Shown one piece after another: positions 22,583 to 33,959 of a DNA stretch of 64,000 bases. Under the pieces are notes generated by a model. It was not told where the DNA came from. It saw nothing but the letters and a program-made list of their open reading frames with translations, and did no database searches. Within the stretch, counting starts at the first letter, position 1. Each line of letters begins with the position of its first letter. The translations under genes and the position numbers were made by a program. Source of the DNA: Basidiobolus meristosporus CBS 931.73 (taxonomy: Eukaryota > Basidiobolomycota > Basidiobolomycetes > Basidiobolales > Basidiobolaceae); contig MCFE01000025.1 of the NCBI GenBank assembly GCA_002104905.1, forward strand, positions 167,037 to 231,036, read 5' to 3'.

Positions 22583-25500
22583 TTACCACGCTAGTTTGGC
22601 CAGGAGCCCTTGAGGATACTTGCGAACAAAGTACTTCCGGGTCTCGTCTGCCAACAGAATAATCAACGCTCCAGCTAACGGAATGAACCAGAACTTCACG
22701 GGTACTGGTCGTGTGTTGAAGATGTTATTGAACACTGGTAGATAGACTGCAACCAAGGCCAACACAACCGAACCAAACTGAGCTCCAAACAGCCAGAGGT
22801 TGCGGGATGGTTGCGCCCACGGTGAGTGCTGTAGGATAGAGAGTCGTCTAGTACGGCTGGACAGCAGATTACCAAAGGCTTGAAGCATCACCAGGGTTAC
22901 AAAGGTAACACACTGTCCTGTGTACAGCAGGTCATCCAGCTGTTCTTGGGTCAGTCCCTTGTATCCCGCGGTCCACTTGTCAAACGTCAGCAGAATATCG
23001 CCTGCAGAGAGATGGCCAGCGGATTGGACATAGTAGAAGAACATACAGTGAGAGAAGAGTGTTTCCAGCATACCCACAAATAAGTAGGCATGGCGCAAAA
23101 GACCCAGGTTGACAAGGCGATCCTGATTTGGACGACGAGGGGGACGTTTCAGCAGATCTGACTCCGGTGTCTCAAACATGATGGCGATCGAGGGTAGCAT
23201 GTCGGTCAGTACACAAATACAGATCATGAGAAAGGCAGATAGTGGCAGTGGAACACCCAGCAGTACATTCACCAAGATCGGGATCAATTCGGACCACGAC
23301 CCAGCTGGAAGCAGATAGAGAATGACCTTCTTCAAGTTGTCATACACCAGTCTTCCATTCTCGATGGCCACAATGATGGACGAGAAGTTGTTGTCAAGGA
23401 GCACCATGTGCGCGGCCTCCATGGCCACTTCGCTACCACCACCCATGGCAATACCAATGTTGGCGGCCTTGAGAGCGGGAGCATCGTTCACACCATCACC
23501 AGTAACACCAACAATGTTGCCACGTTGCTGGAACTCGTTGACAATTCTGAGCTTCTGTTCGGGGGTAGTACGGGCAAACACAATCTCATCATAGCCAGTG
23601 ACCATATCCCATTGCTGATCAGTGAGGTCGGGGAGATCAGAGCCGGAGAGAAGAAGTGCTCTTCTGCAACTGTTGACTCCGTCATCAACAGCCAGAGTCA
23701 TTTCACTTTTTTCACTAATCAGGTCTTCAACTTTGTCAATGTGCTCGGCAGTGAAAATACCCACTTGCTTAGCAATAGCAGCGGCAGTCAAGGAGAAATC
23801 ACCGGTAACCATGAACAAACGCACACCAGCACCGCGGCAGGTCTTCACCACATCAAAGATCTCGGGTCTGGGTGGATCGATGATGCCGACCAATCCGACA
23901 ATGCACATGTTTTCGGTAAGGGTGGTCACCTCTTCCGAGGTCATCTCACTGTTGAACTCGCCTTCTTCCAAGTGTCTTCTTGTCATCAGAAGTACTCTTT
24001 GACCATTGGAACTCCACTCCTCTTGCTGACGAAGTACTCTGGCTTTAGCCTCTTCATCGAATGGGCTCTCGGTACCATCAAAGTTGAGGATGCGCGTGCA
24101 TTTGCCGAGAATGAAGTCAGGGGCACCCTTGAGCATAAGAACGGCCTTGTCAGTCCTGAATCCGTTGTCTTCACTCTTTCCCTTGGCAATAGACAACATC
24201 CACTTGTTCTTGGAGTTGAAGGGGATATCAAACAGTTTCTCGAAGGTTGGGTTGTGTTCGCTGATCATTCTGTAGTCTTCGGCAAAGCGAAGAATGGCCG
24301 AATCAGTAGCGTCTCCATTGGTCTTGCGCTCGGACACTGGCAGGTCCATCGACTCGCTATCGAACGAAGCACCATTACAGAGACCGGAGACGGCGAGTAG
24401 CTCCAACACTCCGGGGGCCTTAGCGTTGTAGTGATCTCTGCACTCGTTCATGTTGAACGCCTGGCCAGCGAATCCGGAGCTAACAAACATTCTGTTTTGG
24501 GTGAGTGTCCCGGTCTTGTCGGAGGCGATGACGTTCACAGAGCCCAGGGTCTCGACTGTGGTCAAGTTCTTGACCAGCACCTTTTGCTGCTGCATCTTAC
24601 GAGCAACCAGAGTGAGGGTCAGGGTGACAGCTACTGGGAGACCTTCAGGGACGAAAGCAACAAGAACGGCGATAGCATTGACCAGTGCGGTGGAGAGGTT
24701 CAAGAAGTTGGGGTAGGTGGTACGCAACCAAGCAGCCCACAGGATCATGACAAAAACTGCCGTGGAGATTGAGAGTGTCGCAATGATCCTCACAAATCGA
24801 CTGATTTCAATCTGCAACAAAGTCTTTGAAGTTCCTGCATTGCTCGATAGCTTGGCGATCTTCCCCATGACGGTGTTATCACCGGTGGAGACAACCACAC
24901 CGACACCTTCACCGTTAGTGGTGAGAGTACCCATCAAAGCAACATTCTTGGACTCCAGGTAGTTCTCATCGGTCATGTCAACGGTAGCGGCGATTGGGTC
25001 ACTCTCACCGGTCAGAACGGATTTGTCAAACTTGAGGTCGGAGCAACTGATCACTCGAGCATCAGCGGGAACCTTGTTACCGTATGTCAGGTAGACCACA
25101 TCACCAACAACTAGGTCACTCACTGGCACTCTCACCTTCTGGCCCCCACGATTCACCAGAGCATTTGCTGGCAGCATACCGTTGATCGAGTTCATCACCT
25201 TGGAGGAGCTCCAATCCTGATAGGCATTGAAGCCAGCTTGCAGGAAGATCACGATCAGAAGTAGAACTCCAAGACCGAGATTCAACGGGTCTGGAGGATT
25301 CCCCAGGGGCTTCCATGCCAAGAAGCAGATGAGGGCGGCAAACCACAGGAGGCCACAGAATCCACCGAAGCCATAGTCAAAAATCTTAGACCAGAGCTTG
25401 GAGGGAGGAGGAGAGATCTGGTTTTTTCCATTTTTGACCAGGCGTTCTTGTGCCTTGGCTGAGTCCAAACCATTTTCGAGCGAGGTATTGAAGCGGAGAC

Positions 25501-25678
25501 TTACTTCGTGTAGGTTTAGTTTATGATAGTCAATGGCGAGTTCTTTCTCAAGATCCTTGTCTTTCGGAACATCTCTTGTGCGAGTTCGAGCCTCGTCTAT
25601 ACGGATAGATAGGGTTCTATACTCCACTGTCAAGGAACGAGATAATGGCAAATTTGCGTTAGTACTTCCTTCTGCCAT
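22583..25678 (-). CDS. P2C-type cation ATPase, copy B
   Basis: 1031 residues, intronless, start MAEGSTNANLPLSRSLTVEY. Same domain order and motifs as copy A: TGES at 223-226, VPEGLP at 343-348, DKTGTLT with phospho-Asp 387, TGDGVNDAPAL, and altered M5/M6 residues. It is near-identical to copy A from about residue 40 to the stop, but flanking sequence and the first ~40 codons are not conserved. In a ~1.4-kb central tract it is near-identical to copy C instead, including FDEEAKARV, where A differs. Divergent from copy C, with 1.67 kb between starts. Transported ions not certain: Na+, K+ or H+ are possible. Likely plasma or endomembrane. Confidence 0.93.
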   Translation of the reverse strand: MAEGSTNANLPLSRSLTVEYRTLSIRIDEARTRTRDVPKDKDLEKELAIDYHKLNLHEVSLRFNTSLENGLDSAKAQERLVKNGKNQISPPPSKLWSKIFDYGFGGFCGLLWFAALICFLAWKPLGNPPDPLNLGLGVLLLIVIFLQAGFNAYQDWSSSKVMNSINGMLPANALVNRGGQKVRVPVSDLVVGDVVYLTYGNKVPADARVISCSDLKFDKSVLTGESDPIAATVDMTDENYLESKNVALMGTLTTNGEGVGVVVSTGDNTVMGKIAKLSSNAGTSKTLLQIEISRFVRIIATLSISTAVFVMILWAAWLRTTYPNFLNLSTALVNAIAVLVAFVPEGLPVAVTLTLTLVARKMQQQKVLVKNLTTVETLGSVNVIASDKTGTLTQNRMFVSSGFAGQAFNMNECRDHYNAKAPGVLELLAVSGLCNGASFDSESMDLPVSERKTNGDATDSAILRFAEDYRMISEHNPTFEKLFDIPFNSKNKWMLSIAKGKSEDNGFRTDKAVLMLKGAPDFILGKCTRILNFDGTESPFDEEAKARVLRQQEEWSSNGQRVLLMTRRHLEEGEFNSEMTSEEVTTLTENMCIVGLVGIIDPPRPEIFDVVKTCRGAGVRLFMVTGDFSLTAAAIAKQVGIFTAEHIDKVEDLISEKSEMTLAVDDGVNSCRRALLLSGSDLPDLTDQQWDMVTGYDEIVFARTTPEQKLRIVNEFQQRGNIVGVTGDGVNDAPALKAANIGIAMGGGSEVAMEAAHMVLLDNNFSSIIVAIENGRLVYDNLKKVILYLLPAGSWSELIPILVNVLLGVPLPLSAFLMICICVLTDMLPSIAIMFETPESDLLKRPPRRPNQDRLVNLGLLRHAYLFVGMLETLFSHCMFFYYVQSAGHLSAGDILLTFDKWTAGYKGLTQEQLDDLLYTGQCVTFVTLVMLQAFGNLLSSRTRRLSILQHSPWAQPSRNLWLFGAQFGSVVLALVAVYLPVFNNIFNTRPVPVKFWFIPLAGALIILLADETRKYFVRKYPQGLLAKLAW

Positions 25679-27345
25679 ATCTCAAATGGGTTTTTCGTGA
25701 AGAGAATAAACTGCTGCAGCTAATGAGAAGACTGGGCAATATATAGGTAAGCCAATACTATGTGAATCAATACCAACATACTCATTGTTGGAGATTTAGT
25801 ACATGGTAAATAGCGGAGTTGCATCACCTTTAATGCTAGAGGAGAGCGTTAATTATTTTACCGGTTTTGGCATAATGTTTCTTGTATTTGAAACCTTGGT
25901 TTATTTCTCGTCCTTAAACCGTCTGCCATCTGCTCGTATTACGACCCATTTTAGGGTAAATCCTGACTTAGACACAAACCAGTTGTTTAACTTTTCTTAA
26001 ATATATGGCTAACTTTACACCAAGCAGTGTAAGTAATAAAATCAGACTGGTTTGAATTTCCACCACGAAGTTGTTATCACTATGATCCAACCCCTGACTG
26101 CATCGATATGGCTTACAATTTTAACCAACAATAATCATCCGACTCAAAGTAATTCATTTAGTATGCGCTTTGACATTCGGGCATTCCAAAAGTTGATCAC
26201 ATCACTACTAGGCACTCCTTGGCACATTCTGATCACCGGTCGTGGCACCATCTCCTATCAATTCTTCTTCTGCTGAGTGATTTACGTATATCAGAAACCG
26301 CGTTGGGAATCGATATGGCTACGCATATGGTCACGATTTGGTCGCCAAATTCGCATGTGATTACAGAATAAAAAGCTAGAAAGTTAGACACACGATTGAT
26401 TTCGCGAACTACATGGTGGAGACGTGATTAAACCACAGGATTTTCATGAGTACAAGATAAGATAAGTCCTGTAGATTTACCCAGAGGGCAGTGCCATGAT
26501 CCACCTAGATCACTGGACATCCACGGGCAGTTTCATTCGTGGCTTGATGCAAAAGATTTCTAGATATTGCTGCGTCGAGTTAAAATTGGCCCACCCAGTC
26601 AAATTAGGAAGAGCCTCTGTTGGAGTGAAATTTTACGTGATTAACATTGGTGTCAGCAAATCTTTCTACTACGTCAATACCAAGTATGCACGAAAGCAGG
26701 CCCAATAGCCTTCCCAGTATAAATGTAAAGAGGGAGAGTCTCATGCCTGAACAAACAGGAACAACCATTTCCAGCAAAGAAGAGATTTCGAGCCACTAAC
26801 CACAGGGCTATTAATATCACCAGATGCCAATCATGAGATGCTGATAGCAGGTCTAGGCAATCAAATAAATTTGGTAGATAAAAAGAAACACCCAGGATTT
26901 CCTGAATGAACACACTTGCCGGATTAGTAAAATCTGTTCATCTGTTCGGAAATCCAAAAAAGACTAACCTGTCCTGCCAAATTCGGCCATCCAGCGCGGC
27001 ACCAGAAGTGAATTTTGAGAAGTTCGTGTATTTCGTCAAATTCGCCAAATTCGAAAATTTTCGTTAATTTGTCTTCGAAATTGCGTACCCGTGAATCGTT
27101 CGTGAATCGCCCATGCTTAACAGTTACACACCGATTGGGTTAAGCCAAAAATGATCCATTCCAATCGACTGGGAAAGAGAATTTCTATTCAAAGAAAAAC
27201 GGAATAAATGTGTATTGATTTAACAATTCGATTTAATTCCTATGGGCCACACCCAGTATAAATAATAGCTACCTCATCGCCGAGGTTTTCTAATTATTCT
27301 GTTCAATATCAATAAGCTGATCACTAGGCTTGAGGCTTTGGCATA
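25679..27345. promoter_or_regulatory. divergent promoter region between ATPase copies B and C
   Basis: 1.67 kb, no supported gene. For copy C a TATAAATA element lies at 27256-27263, about 85 bp before the ATG. For copy B, read on the minus strand, a TATATATT-like element lies at about 25736-25746, about 60 bp before the ATG. A further gtataaatg occurs near 26717. A stretch near 27010-27115 has clustered attcg/ttcg and repeated cgtgaatcg words that might be protein-binding sites. Confidence 0.5.
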
Positions 27346-30300
27346 ATGATTGAGAAATCCAACAAGGCCGATAAGGTCCAGATTGAAGAGAATGAAGAGA
27401 TCCTCAATAACCAAGAGCAGAGTAGTAACTTGCCGGTAACCAGAACCCTCACCGTTGAGTATCGTACTCTTTCCGTCCGACTAGATGAAGCTCGTACCCT
27501 CACAAAAAGAGATAAAAACTTAGAGGAAGAGCTTGCTATTGATTTCCATAAATTAAACCTACATGAGCTCAGTCTACGCTTCAATACTTCTCTCGAGAAC
27601 GGCTTGGATTCCACCAACGCTGCAACTCGTTTAGCAAGCCACGGTAAAAATCAAATCTCCCCGCCTCCCTCCAAGACACTCTCCAAAATATTGAACTATT
27701 TATTCGGTGGTTTCTGTGGCATTTTGTGGTTCGCCTCCTTGATTTGTTTCATTTCTTGGAAGCCTCTTGGGGATCCTCCACAAGTTATGAACTTGGGTCT
27801 AGCAGTCTTGCTTTTGATCGTTATCTTTTTGCAAGCCGCTTTCAACGCCTACCAGGATTGGAGTTCCTCGAAGGTCATGAACTCGATCAACGGTATGCTT
27901 CCAGCAAGTGCTTTGGTGAATCGTGATGGCCAGAAGATTACCGTGCCAGTGAGTGACCTAGTTGTTGGTGATGTGGTCTACCTGACATACGGTAACAAGG
28001 TTCCCGCTGATGCTCGAGTGATCAGTTGCTCCGACCTCAAGTTTGACAAATCCGTTCTGACTGGTGAATGTGACCCAATCCCTGCCACTGTTGACATGAC
28101 CGATGAGAACTACCTGGAGTCCAAGAATGTTGCTTTGATGGGTACTCTCACTACAAATGGCTCAGGTATTGGTGTGGTTGTCTCCACCGGTGATAACACC
28201 GTCATGGGGAAGATCGCCAAGCTATCGAGCAATGCCGGAACCTCAAAGTCTCTTTTACAGATTGAAATCAGTAGATTTGTAAAGCTTATCGCCGCTATGT
28301 CGTTCACTACTTCCGCTTTTGTCATGATCCTGTGGGCTGCTTGGTTGCGTCGGTCATACCCCAACTTCTTGAACCTCTCCACCGCACTGGTCAATGCTAT
28401 TGCCGTTCTTGTTGCTTTCGTCCCTGAAGGTCTCCCAGTAGCTGTCACCCTGACCCTCACTCTGGTTGCTCGTAAGATGCAGCAGCAAAAGGTGCTGGTC
28501 AAGAACTTGACCACAGTCGAGACCCTGGGCTCTGTGAACGTCATCGCCTCCGACAAGACCGGGACACTCACCCAAAACAGAATGTTTGTTAGCTCCGGAT
28601 TCGCTGGCCAGGCGTTCAACATGAACGAGTGCAGAGATCACTACAACGCCAAGGCCCCCGGAGTGTTGGAGCTACTCGCCGTCTCTGGTCTCTGTAATGG
28701 TGCTTCGTTCGATAGCGAGTCGATGGACCTGCCAGTGTCCGAGCGCAAGACCAATGGAGATGCTACTGATTCGGCCATTCTTCGCTTTGCCGAAGACTAC
28801 AGAATGATCAGCGAACACAACCCAACCTTCGAGAAACTGTTTGATATCCCCTTCAACTCCAAGAACAAGTGGATGTTGTCTATTGCCAAGGGAAAGAGTG
28901 AAGACAACGGATTCAGGACTGACAAGGCCGTTCTTATGCTCAAGGGTGCCCCTGACTTCATTCTCGGCAAATGCACGCGTATCCTCAACTTTGATGGTAC
29001 TGAGAGTCCATTCGATGAAGAGGCTAAAGCCAGAGTACTTCGTCAGCAAGAGGAGTGGAGTTCCAATGGTCAAAGAGTACTTCTGATGACAAGAAGACAC
29101 TTGGAAGAAGGCGAGTTCAACAGTGAGATGACCTCGGAAGAGGTGACCACCCTTACCGAAAACATGTGCATTGTCGGATTGGTCGGCATCATCGATCCAC
29201 CCAGACCCGAGATCTTTGATGTGGTGAAGACCTGCCGCGGTGCTGGTGTGCGTTTGTTCATGGTTACCGGTGATTTCTCCTTGACTGCCGCTGCTATTGC
29301 TAAGCAAGTGGGTATTTTCACTGCCGAGCACATTGACAAAGCTGAAGACTTGGTTGCCGAAAAAGGAGAATTTGGTGTTATTCTTGATGATGGAGTCAAC
29401 AGTTGCAGAAGAGCACTTCTTCTCTCCGGCTCTGATCTCCCTGACCTCACTGATCAGCAATGGGATATGGTCACTGGCTATGATGAGATTGTGTTTGCCC
29501 GTACTACCCCCGAACAGAAGCTCAGAATTGTCAACGAGTTCCAGCAACGTGGCAACATTGTTGGTGTTACTGGTGATGGTGTGAACGATGCTCCCGCTCT
29601 CAAGGCCGCTAACATTGGTATTGCCATGGGTGGTGGTAGTGAAGTGGCCATGGAGGCCGCGCACATGGTGCTCCTTGACAACAACTTCTCGTCCATCATT
29701 GTGGCCATCGAGAACGGAAGACTGGTGTATGACAACTTGAAGAAGGTCATTCTCTACCTTATTCCAGCTGGATCCTGGTCTGAATTGATTCCAATTCTCG
29801 GAAACTTTATTCTTGGTATTCCGCTTCCACTCTCCGCTTTCCTTATGATCTATATCTGCGTATTGACCGATATGTTCCCATCCATTGCTATCATGTTTGA
29901 GACACCTGAAGCCGATCTGTTGAAGCGCCCTCCTCGCCGCCCCAACGAAGATCATTTGGTTAACCTTAAGCTTTTGCGCCATGCCTATATGTTTACCGGA
30001 TTGATGGAGACGCTGATCTCTCATTGTATGTTCTTCTACTATCTCCAAGTTTACGGCAACATCAAGGTTAAGGATATCCTCCTGGCCTACAGCAATTGGT
30101 CTCCTGAACATATGGGCAAGAGTCAGGAAGAACTGGATAATTTGCACTATACTGGCCAATCCATCACTTTCGTCACACTTGTCATGCTTCAAGTTTTCGG
30201 TAATCTATTTGCCACTCGTACTCGCAGACTTTCTCTCTTCCAGCACACTCCATGGGCTGGACCTTCTAAGAATCTCTGGCTCTTCGGCTCTCAGTGCTGC

Positions 30301-30489
30301 TCTATTGGTTTGGCCTTGATTGCTATCTACTTGCCCTGGTTCAACAATGTCTTCAATACTAGACATGTTCCAGTCCAATTCTGGTTCATCCCAATGGGAG
30401 GAGCATTATGCATTCTTGCTGCTGATGAGATCCGTAAATACTTTGTGCGCAAAAATCCACGTGGGTTACTCGCTAGACTTGCTTGGTAA
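27346..30489 (+). CDS. P2C-type cation ATPase, copy C
   Basis: 1047 residues, intronless, with a longer, diverged N-terminus (MIEKSNKADK...). Motifs: TGEC where A and B have TGES (Cys codon at 28069-28071), VPEGLP, SDKTGTLTQ, LKGAPDFIL, MVTGD, TGDGVNDAPAL. M5/M6 read LIPAGSWSELIPIL and MIYICVLTDMFPSI, with the same loss of the M5 Asn and first M6 Asp as its paralogues. The last ~290 residues differ from A and B at many positions, but the block from about 28356 to 29340 and 29386 to 29758 is near-identical to copy B at the DNA level, with sharp edges. Ends LLARLAW. Codon usage in the diverged parts looks more T-rich than in the shared block. Confidence 0.93.
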   Translation: MIEKSNKADKVQIEENEEILNNQEQSSNLPVTRTLTVEYRTLSVRLDEARTLTKRDKNLEEELAIDFHKLNLHELSLRFNTSLENGLDSTNAATRLASHGKNQISPPPSKTLSKILNYLFGGFCGILWFASLICFISWKPLGDPPQVMNLGLAVLLLIVIFLQAAFNAYQDWSSSKVMNSINGMLPASALVNRDGQKITVPVSDLVVGDVVYLTYGNKVPADARVISCSDLKFDKSVLTGECDPIPATVDMTDENYLESKNVALMGTLTTNGSGIGVVVSTGDNTVMGKIAKLSSNAGTSKSLLQIEISRFVKLIAAMSFTTSAFVMILWAAWLRRSYPNFLNLSTALVNAIAVLVAFVPEGLPVAVTLTLTLVARKMQQQKVLVKNLTTVETLGSVNVIASDKTGTLTQNRMFVSSGFAGQAFNMNECRDHYNAKAPGVLELLAVSGLCNGASFDSESMDLPVSERKTNGDATDSAILRFAEDYRMISEHNPTFEKLFDIPFNSKNKWMLSIAKGKSEDNGFRTDKAVLMLKGAPDFILGKCTRILNFDGTESPFDEEAKARVLRQQEEWSSNGQRVLLMTRRHLEEGEFNSEMTSEEVTTLTENMCIVGLVGIIDPPRPEIFDVVKTCRGAGVRLFMVTGDFSLTAAAIAKQVGIFTAEHIDKAEDLVAEKGEFGVILDDGVNSCRRALLLSGSDLPDLTDQQWDMVTGYDEIVFARTTPEQKLRIVNEFQQRGNIVGVTGDGVNDAPALKAANIGIAMGGGSEVAMEAAHMVLLDNNFSSIIVAIENGRLVYDNLKKVILYLIPAGSWSELIPILGNFILGIPLPLSAFLMIYICVLTDMFPSIAIMFETPEADLLKRPPRRPNEDHLVNLKLLRHAYMFTGLMETLISHCMFFYYLQVYGNIKVKDILLAYSNWSPEHMGKSQEELDNLHYTGQSITFVTLVMLQVFGNLFATRTRRLSLFQHTPWAGPSKNLWLFGSQCCSIGLALIAIYLPWFNNVFNTRHVPVQFWFIPMGGALCILAADEIRKYFVRKNPRGLLARLAW

Positions 30490-32162
30490 TTTTCTTCACC
30501 TGAATGGTCACTTAGATTTAATCTTTAATATCCCTTTATCATTCTAAATAATTATGTAAATATTAACATTAACCACACACACCGATACCATTCAATTCCC
30601 AATAAATTTTCAACGAAAAATACCTAATATATCAATCTTCCATTCTTTCATTCTACTGAAGACGTGTCGCAACCAATATGCCTATATTTGTCTTTATGGT
30701 TGTTTGCTTAAAATCAAATACCCAAGGAATAGTTAAGGTCCCACTGTTATATGTATTTTATTGTGTTACCCTTGCTAAATACACCTGAGTTCTACCTACA
30801 TGACCTCACCAGTGTCTATACTTCACGTGGTCGCATAAAGCATTCGTTCCTTTTCGAGAGAATACTAACCTTCTGTATAACAGCAAAGCTATTGTTGAGC
30901 TTCAATCTGTTTGTACCAACAAATGCTCTGAAATACCTTCCAATATTTTTTTCTACTGTTTGATATTCGTAAACGCTTTTTCATAGCAGAGAAGTAATAC
31001 AGTTATAGCCAGATACAACATTCTCTTATATTTCCCCGTATTTGATCAAAATACTGAAAGTAACATGAAACACGGGGAAGGTTGTCTTGCCCACCTGTTA
31101 TTGATCTAGCTTTTTAGAAAATTTTCTACAGAAATCACTATTAGTCTCTAATATTAATATCTCTCTGCAAATCATTCGCAACAATCTCCTATAGTGATTC
31201 AAAGGTGCGAAGGCCACAATTTTATGTAAAAACTTCGAGTTGGAAGCTTTGCTCTACTAACCCCAATCACTTTTAATACTGGTATGCCTCTCAGGTTTAA
31301 GGCATTGAAGCTCCTTAAACCCATGTGGCTGGGGCAAGACCTCATACTGGGCTGCCAAAGTAACCTTCACCAACGCTATTAGCAGGTTGGAGAGGTTCGA
31401 CCCTAAGAATATTGCAGACCTTGAAACTAGCGTTTCAAGTGTCCTAACCTGAATGTCACTAATTTCTTAGGAGATGGATCCTGATGATCAATAGTATTTG
31501 ACAGATTTTCCAAAGCATACCAAGACTTAAGATTCTCACACCCCCACATCATTATCACACACCCTTAGAACTGGCTCATTATACTGAATGAAGACGGGTA
31601 TGAAATGCTATGACCGGTGTTATACAGGCTTCATTATCTATAGTGGAGCTGAAAATAACCCGCAAATCTTGGGTACCTGTTAACTTTACGAGATGATGAG
31701 ACAAATCTAGATACTGTGAGAAATCATGCCGAAGCTCACCGTGTGACGTAATCAAGGTTTTCTATCAACGACTTCCCCCCATGTCCCACTTAGATGATAA
31801 TTTCCCGATAAATCATTTTCCCTGTGTTACCAAGAATAGCCGAAGCAGGTCGCAGACTGCCATATTCATCTTTGTGGGTATCTGGCGCTGATGAGCCCCA
31901 GCTACCATATTAATCTTATCTACTCAGGCTGAGTCGCTGACTATGCCCAATTGGGGGATTATGGGTAAGCCTCATCCTCCTTGAACCAATTGAATCTTTC
32001 ATTGACAAGTTTAAAATTCATGAGTGCGAATGACTAGATCTTTATTACAGTGATGAATGCAATCTAATTGCAAGCCAATCAATAAATAAAAGATTAACAA
32101 GAGTTAGGTGGTGTAAATGACAAGGGCAGGAAGAATGTGTTTAGAGTGGAGCAATATATAAT
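30490..32162. other. intergenic
   Basis: About 1.7 kb between the convergent stops of ATPase copy C and asparagine synthetase. AT-rich, only short open frames, no recognisable repeat family or RNA gene. Confidence 0.4.
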
Positions 32163-33959
32163 CTAATAGAACAGAAATGATCGTGAGAAATTAGGCGCTG
32201 GCTCGTAGGCAGCATTGTGAACCTTCTGGGCACGACCGGAAGGATCAGCTGGGCAGCCCCAGTCACCGCGAGGAATCCATCTAACAACAGACTCTGTGCA
32301 AGCATCTTGAGGGAAGTGTTGTTCGAAGATTTCACGGTACCAGTAAGCCTCCTTAGTTTGGGGGGTGTCCTTGGGCCATCTCTCAGCAGCCTTGGCAAAT
32401 TGCTCATCACTAACAATCTCCTCAGCCTTGTCCTTCAAGGAGTCAATCCAGCTGTATCCAACGCCGTCGGAGAATTGTTCCTTTTGACGCCAGAGGATAC
32501 TGTCGGGGAGATAAGGCTTGGCAAGAGGATCATCGGAGGTGTCGAAGGCCTTACGGATGATGTACTTCTCCATGCGCTTGGTATCACCACCGAAAAGCTT
32601 CTCGCGAGGGTCAACGTTCATGGCAATTTCCAAGAATGCCTTGTCCAAGAAAGGCACACGAGCTTCTAAGCCCCAAGCCATAGTGGATTTGTTGGCACGA
32701 AGACAGTCGGAAGTATGGAGGTTCTTGACACGGGAGACGGTTTCTTGATGGAAAGCATCAGAGTCGGGGGCAGCGTGGAAGTAAAGGTATCCACCGAAAA
32801 CTTCATCGGAACCTTCACCAGAGAGTACCATCTTAACTCCCATGGCTTTAATCTTTCTGCTGAGCAAGTACATGGGGGTACTGGCACGGACAGTGGTAAC
32901 ATCATAAGTCTCAAGATGATAGATAATATCAGCGATAGCATCGTGGCCTTCTTGAAGGTTGAAGGTGTATTCATGATGGACGGTCTTCAAGAACTTGGCA
33001 GCCTTACGAGCGGCAACCAAGTCAGGAGCTCCGGGAAGACCAATGGAGAAGGAGTGGACGCGAGGCCATGTGTACAAACCACTTGGGTCAACATCATCGT
33101 CGCTCTCGATAGCTCTCTCCACAGCGAGCTTGATGGACTCACGGCAGGCAATGGAAGCAATCAAGCTAGAATCCAAACCACCACTGAGAAGAACACCATA
33201 GGGGACTTCACTCATAAGTCTCTTACGGACAGCCTTCTCCAAACCTTCTCTAAGCGCCTTGTAGTCGACTTCATTGTTGGGAATCTTGTTTCCATCCCAC
33301 CAGGTAGGCTTGAAGTAACGAACAGTTTCCTTGGTGGCAGAGTCATAGTAATGACCAGGAGGGAAAGCAATGATCTTATCGCATTCCTCGTTCAAAGCTT
33401 TGAGCTCAGAAGCAAAGTAGACGGTCTCGGGAGAGGCAGAGTTCCAACCTTGGTAGAGGGTGGTGATACCGATGGGGTCACGTGCGGCAATGAAGCGGTT
33501 CTTCTTGGTATCCAAAAGGACGAAGCTGAACATACCGTCGAGCTTGCTGACAACTTCGGTATCGATTTCGTTGTACAAATGAAGGATTACTTCACAGTCG
33601 GAGCGGGTCTTCATCTCGGTTGGGTTCTTCAAGCTCTTCTCCAAAGTCTTGTGGTTATAGATTTCACCGTTGACGGAGAGAACAAGGGTTTCATCTTCGT
33701 TAACAATGGGCTGAGCACCAGAATCAACACCAACGATAGCCAAACGTTCGTGGCATAAAATGTGGTTATCCTTGATGACACAACCGTTCCAATCGGGACC
33801 TCTGTGTCTGAGCCTAAGTGAATTAAGGAGCCCGGTAAATATATATGGTTTCCTGGATGACATATTGAAAATTCATTACTTCTTGGATAATTGAAGAGCA
33901 CGTTGACGATAGGCGTGAATATCGCCTTGATAGTTGAAAACAGCAAAGATACCACACAT
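32163..33959 (-). CDS. asparagine synthetase (glutamine-hydrolysing)
   Basis: ATP- and glutamine-dependent amidation of aspartate. Exon 1 is 33959-33880 ([26 protein letters not shown]), with the N-terminal nucleophile Cys2 of the class-II glutaminase. A 66-nt intron (33814-33879, gtaatg...cttag) splits a Lys codon; exon 2 continues [10 protein letters not shown] and runs to 32163. The glutaminase domain has NGEIYNH; the synthetase domain has the PP-loop SGGLDSSL and [11 protein letters not shown]. Ends NFSRSFLFY. Length about 576 residues is normal for fungal Asn1/Asn2. All catalytic motifs are intact. Confidence 0.96.

Noticed and set aside
32715-33758. 347-codon open frame antisense to asparagine synthetase
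   Set aside because: Lies wholly opposite a well-supported conserved exon; composition is what the complement of that gene predicts.
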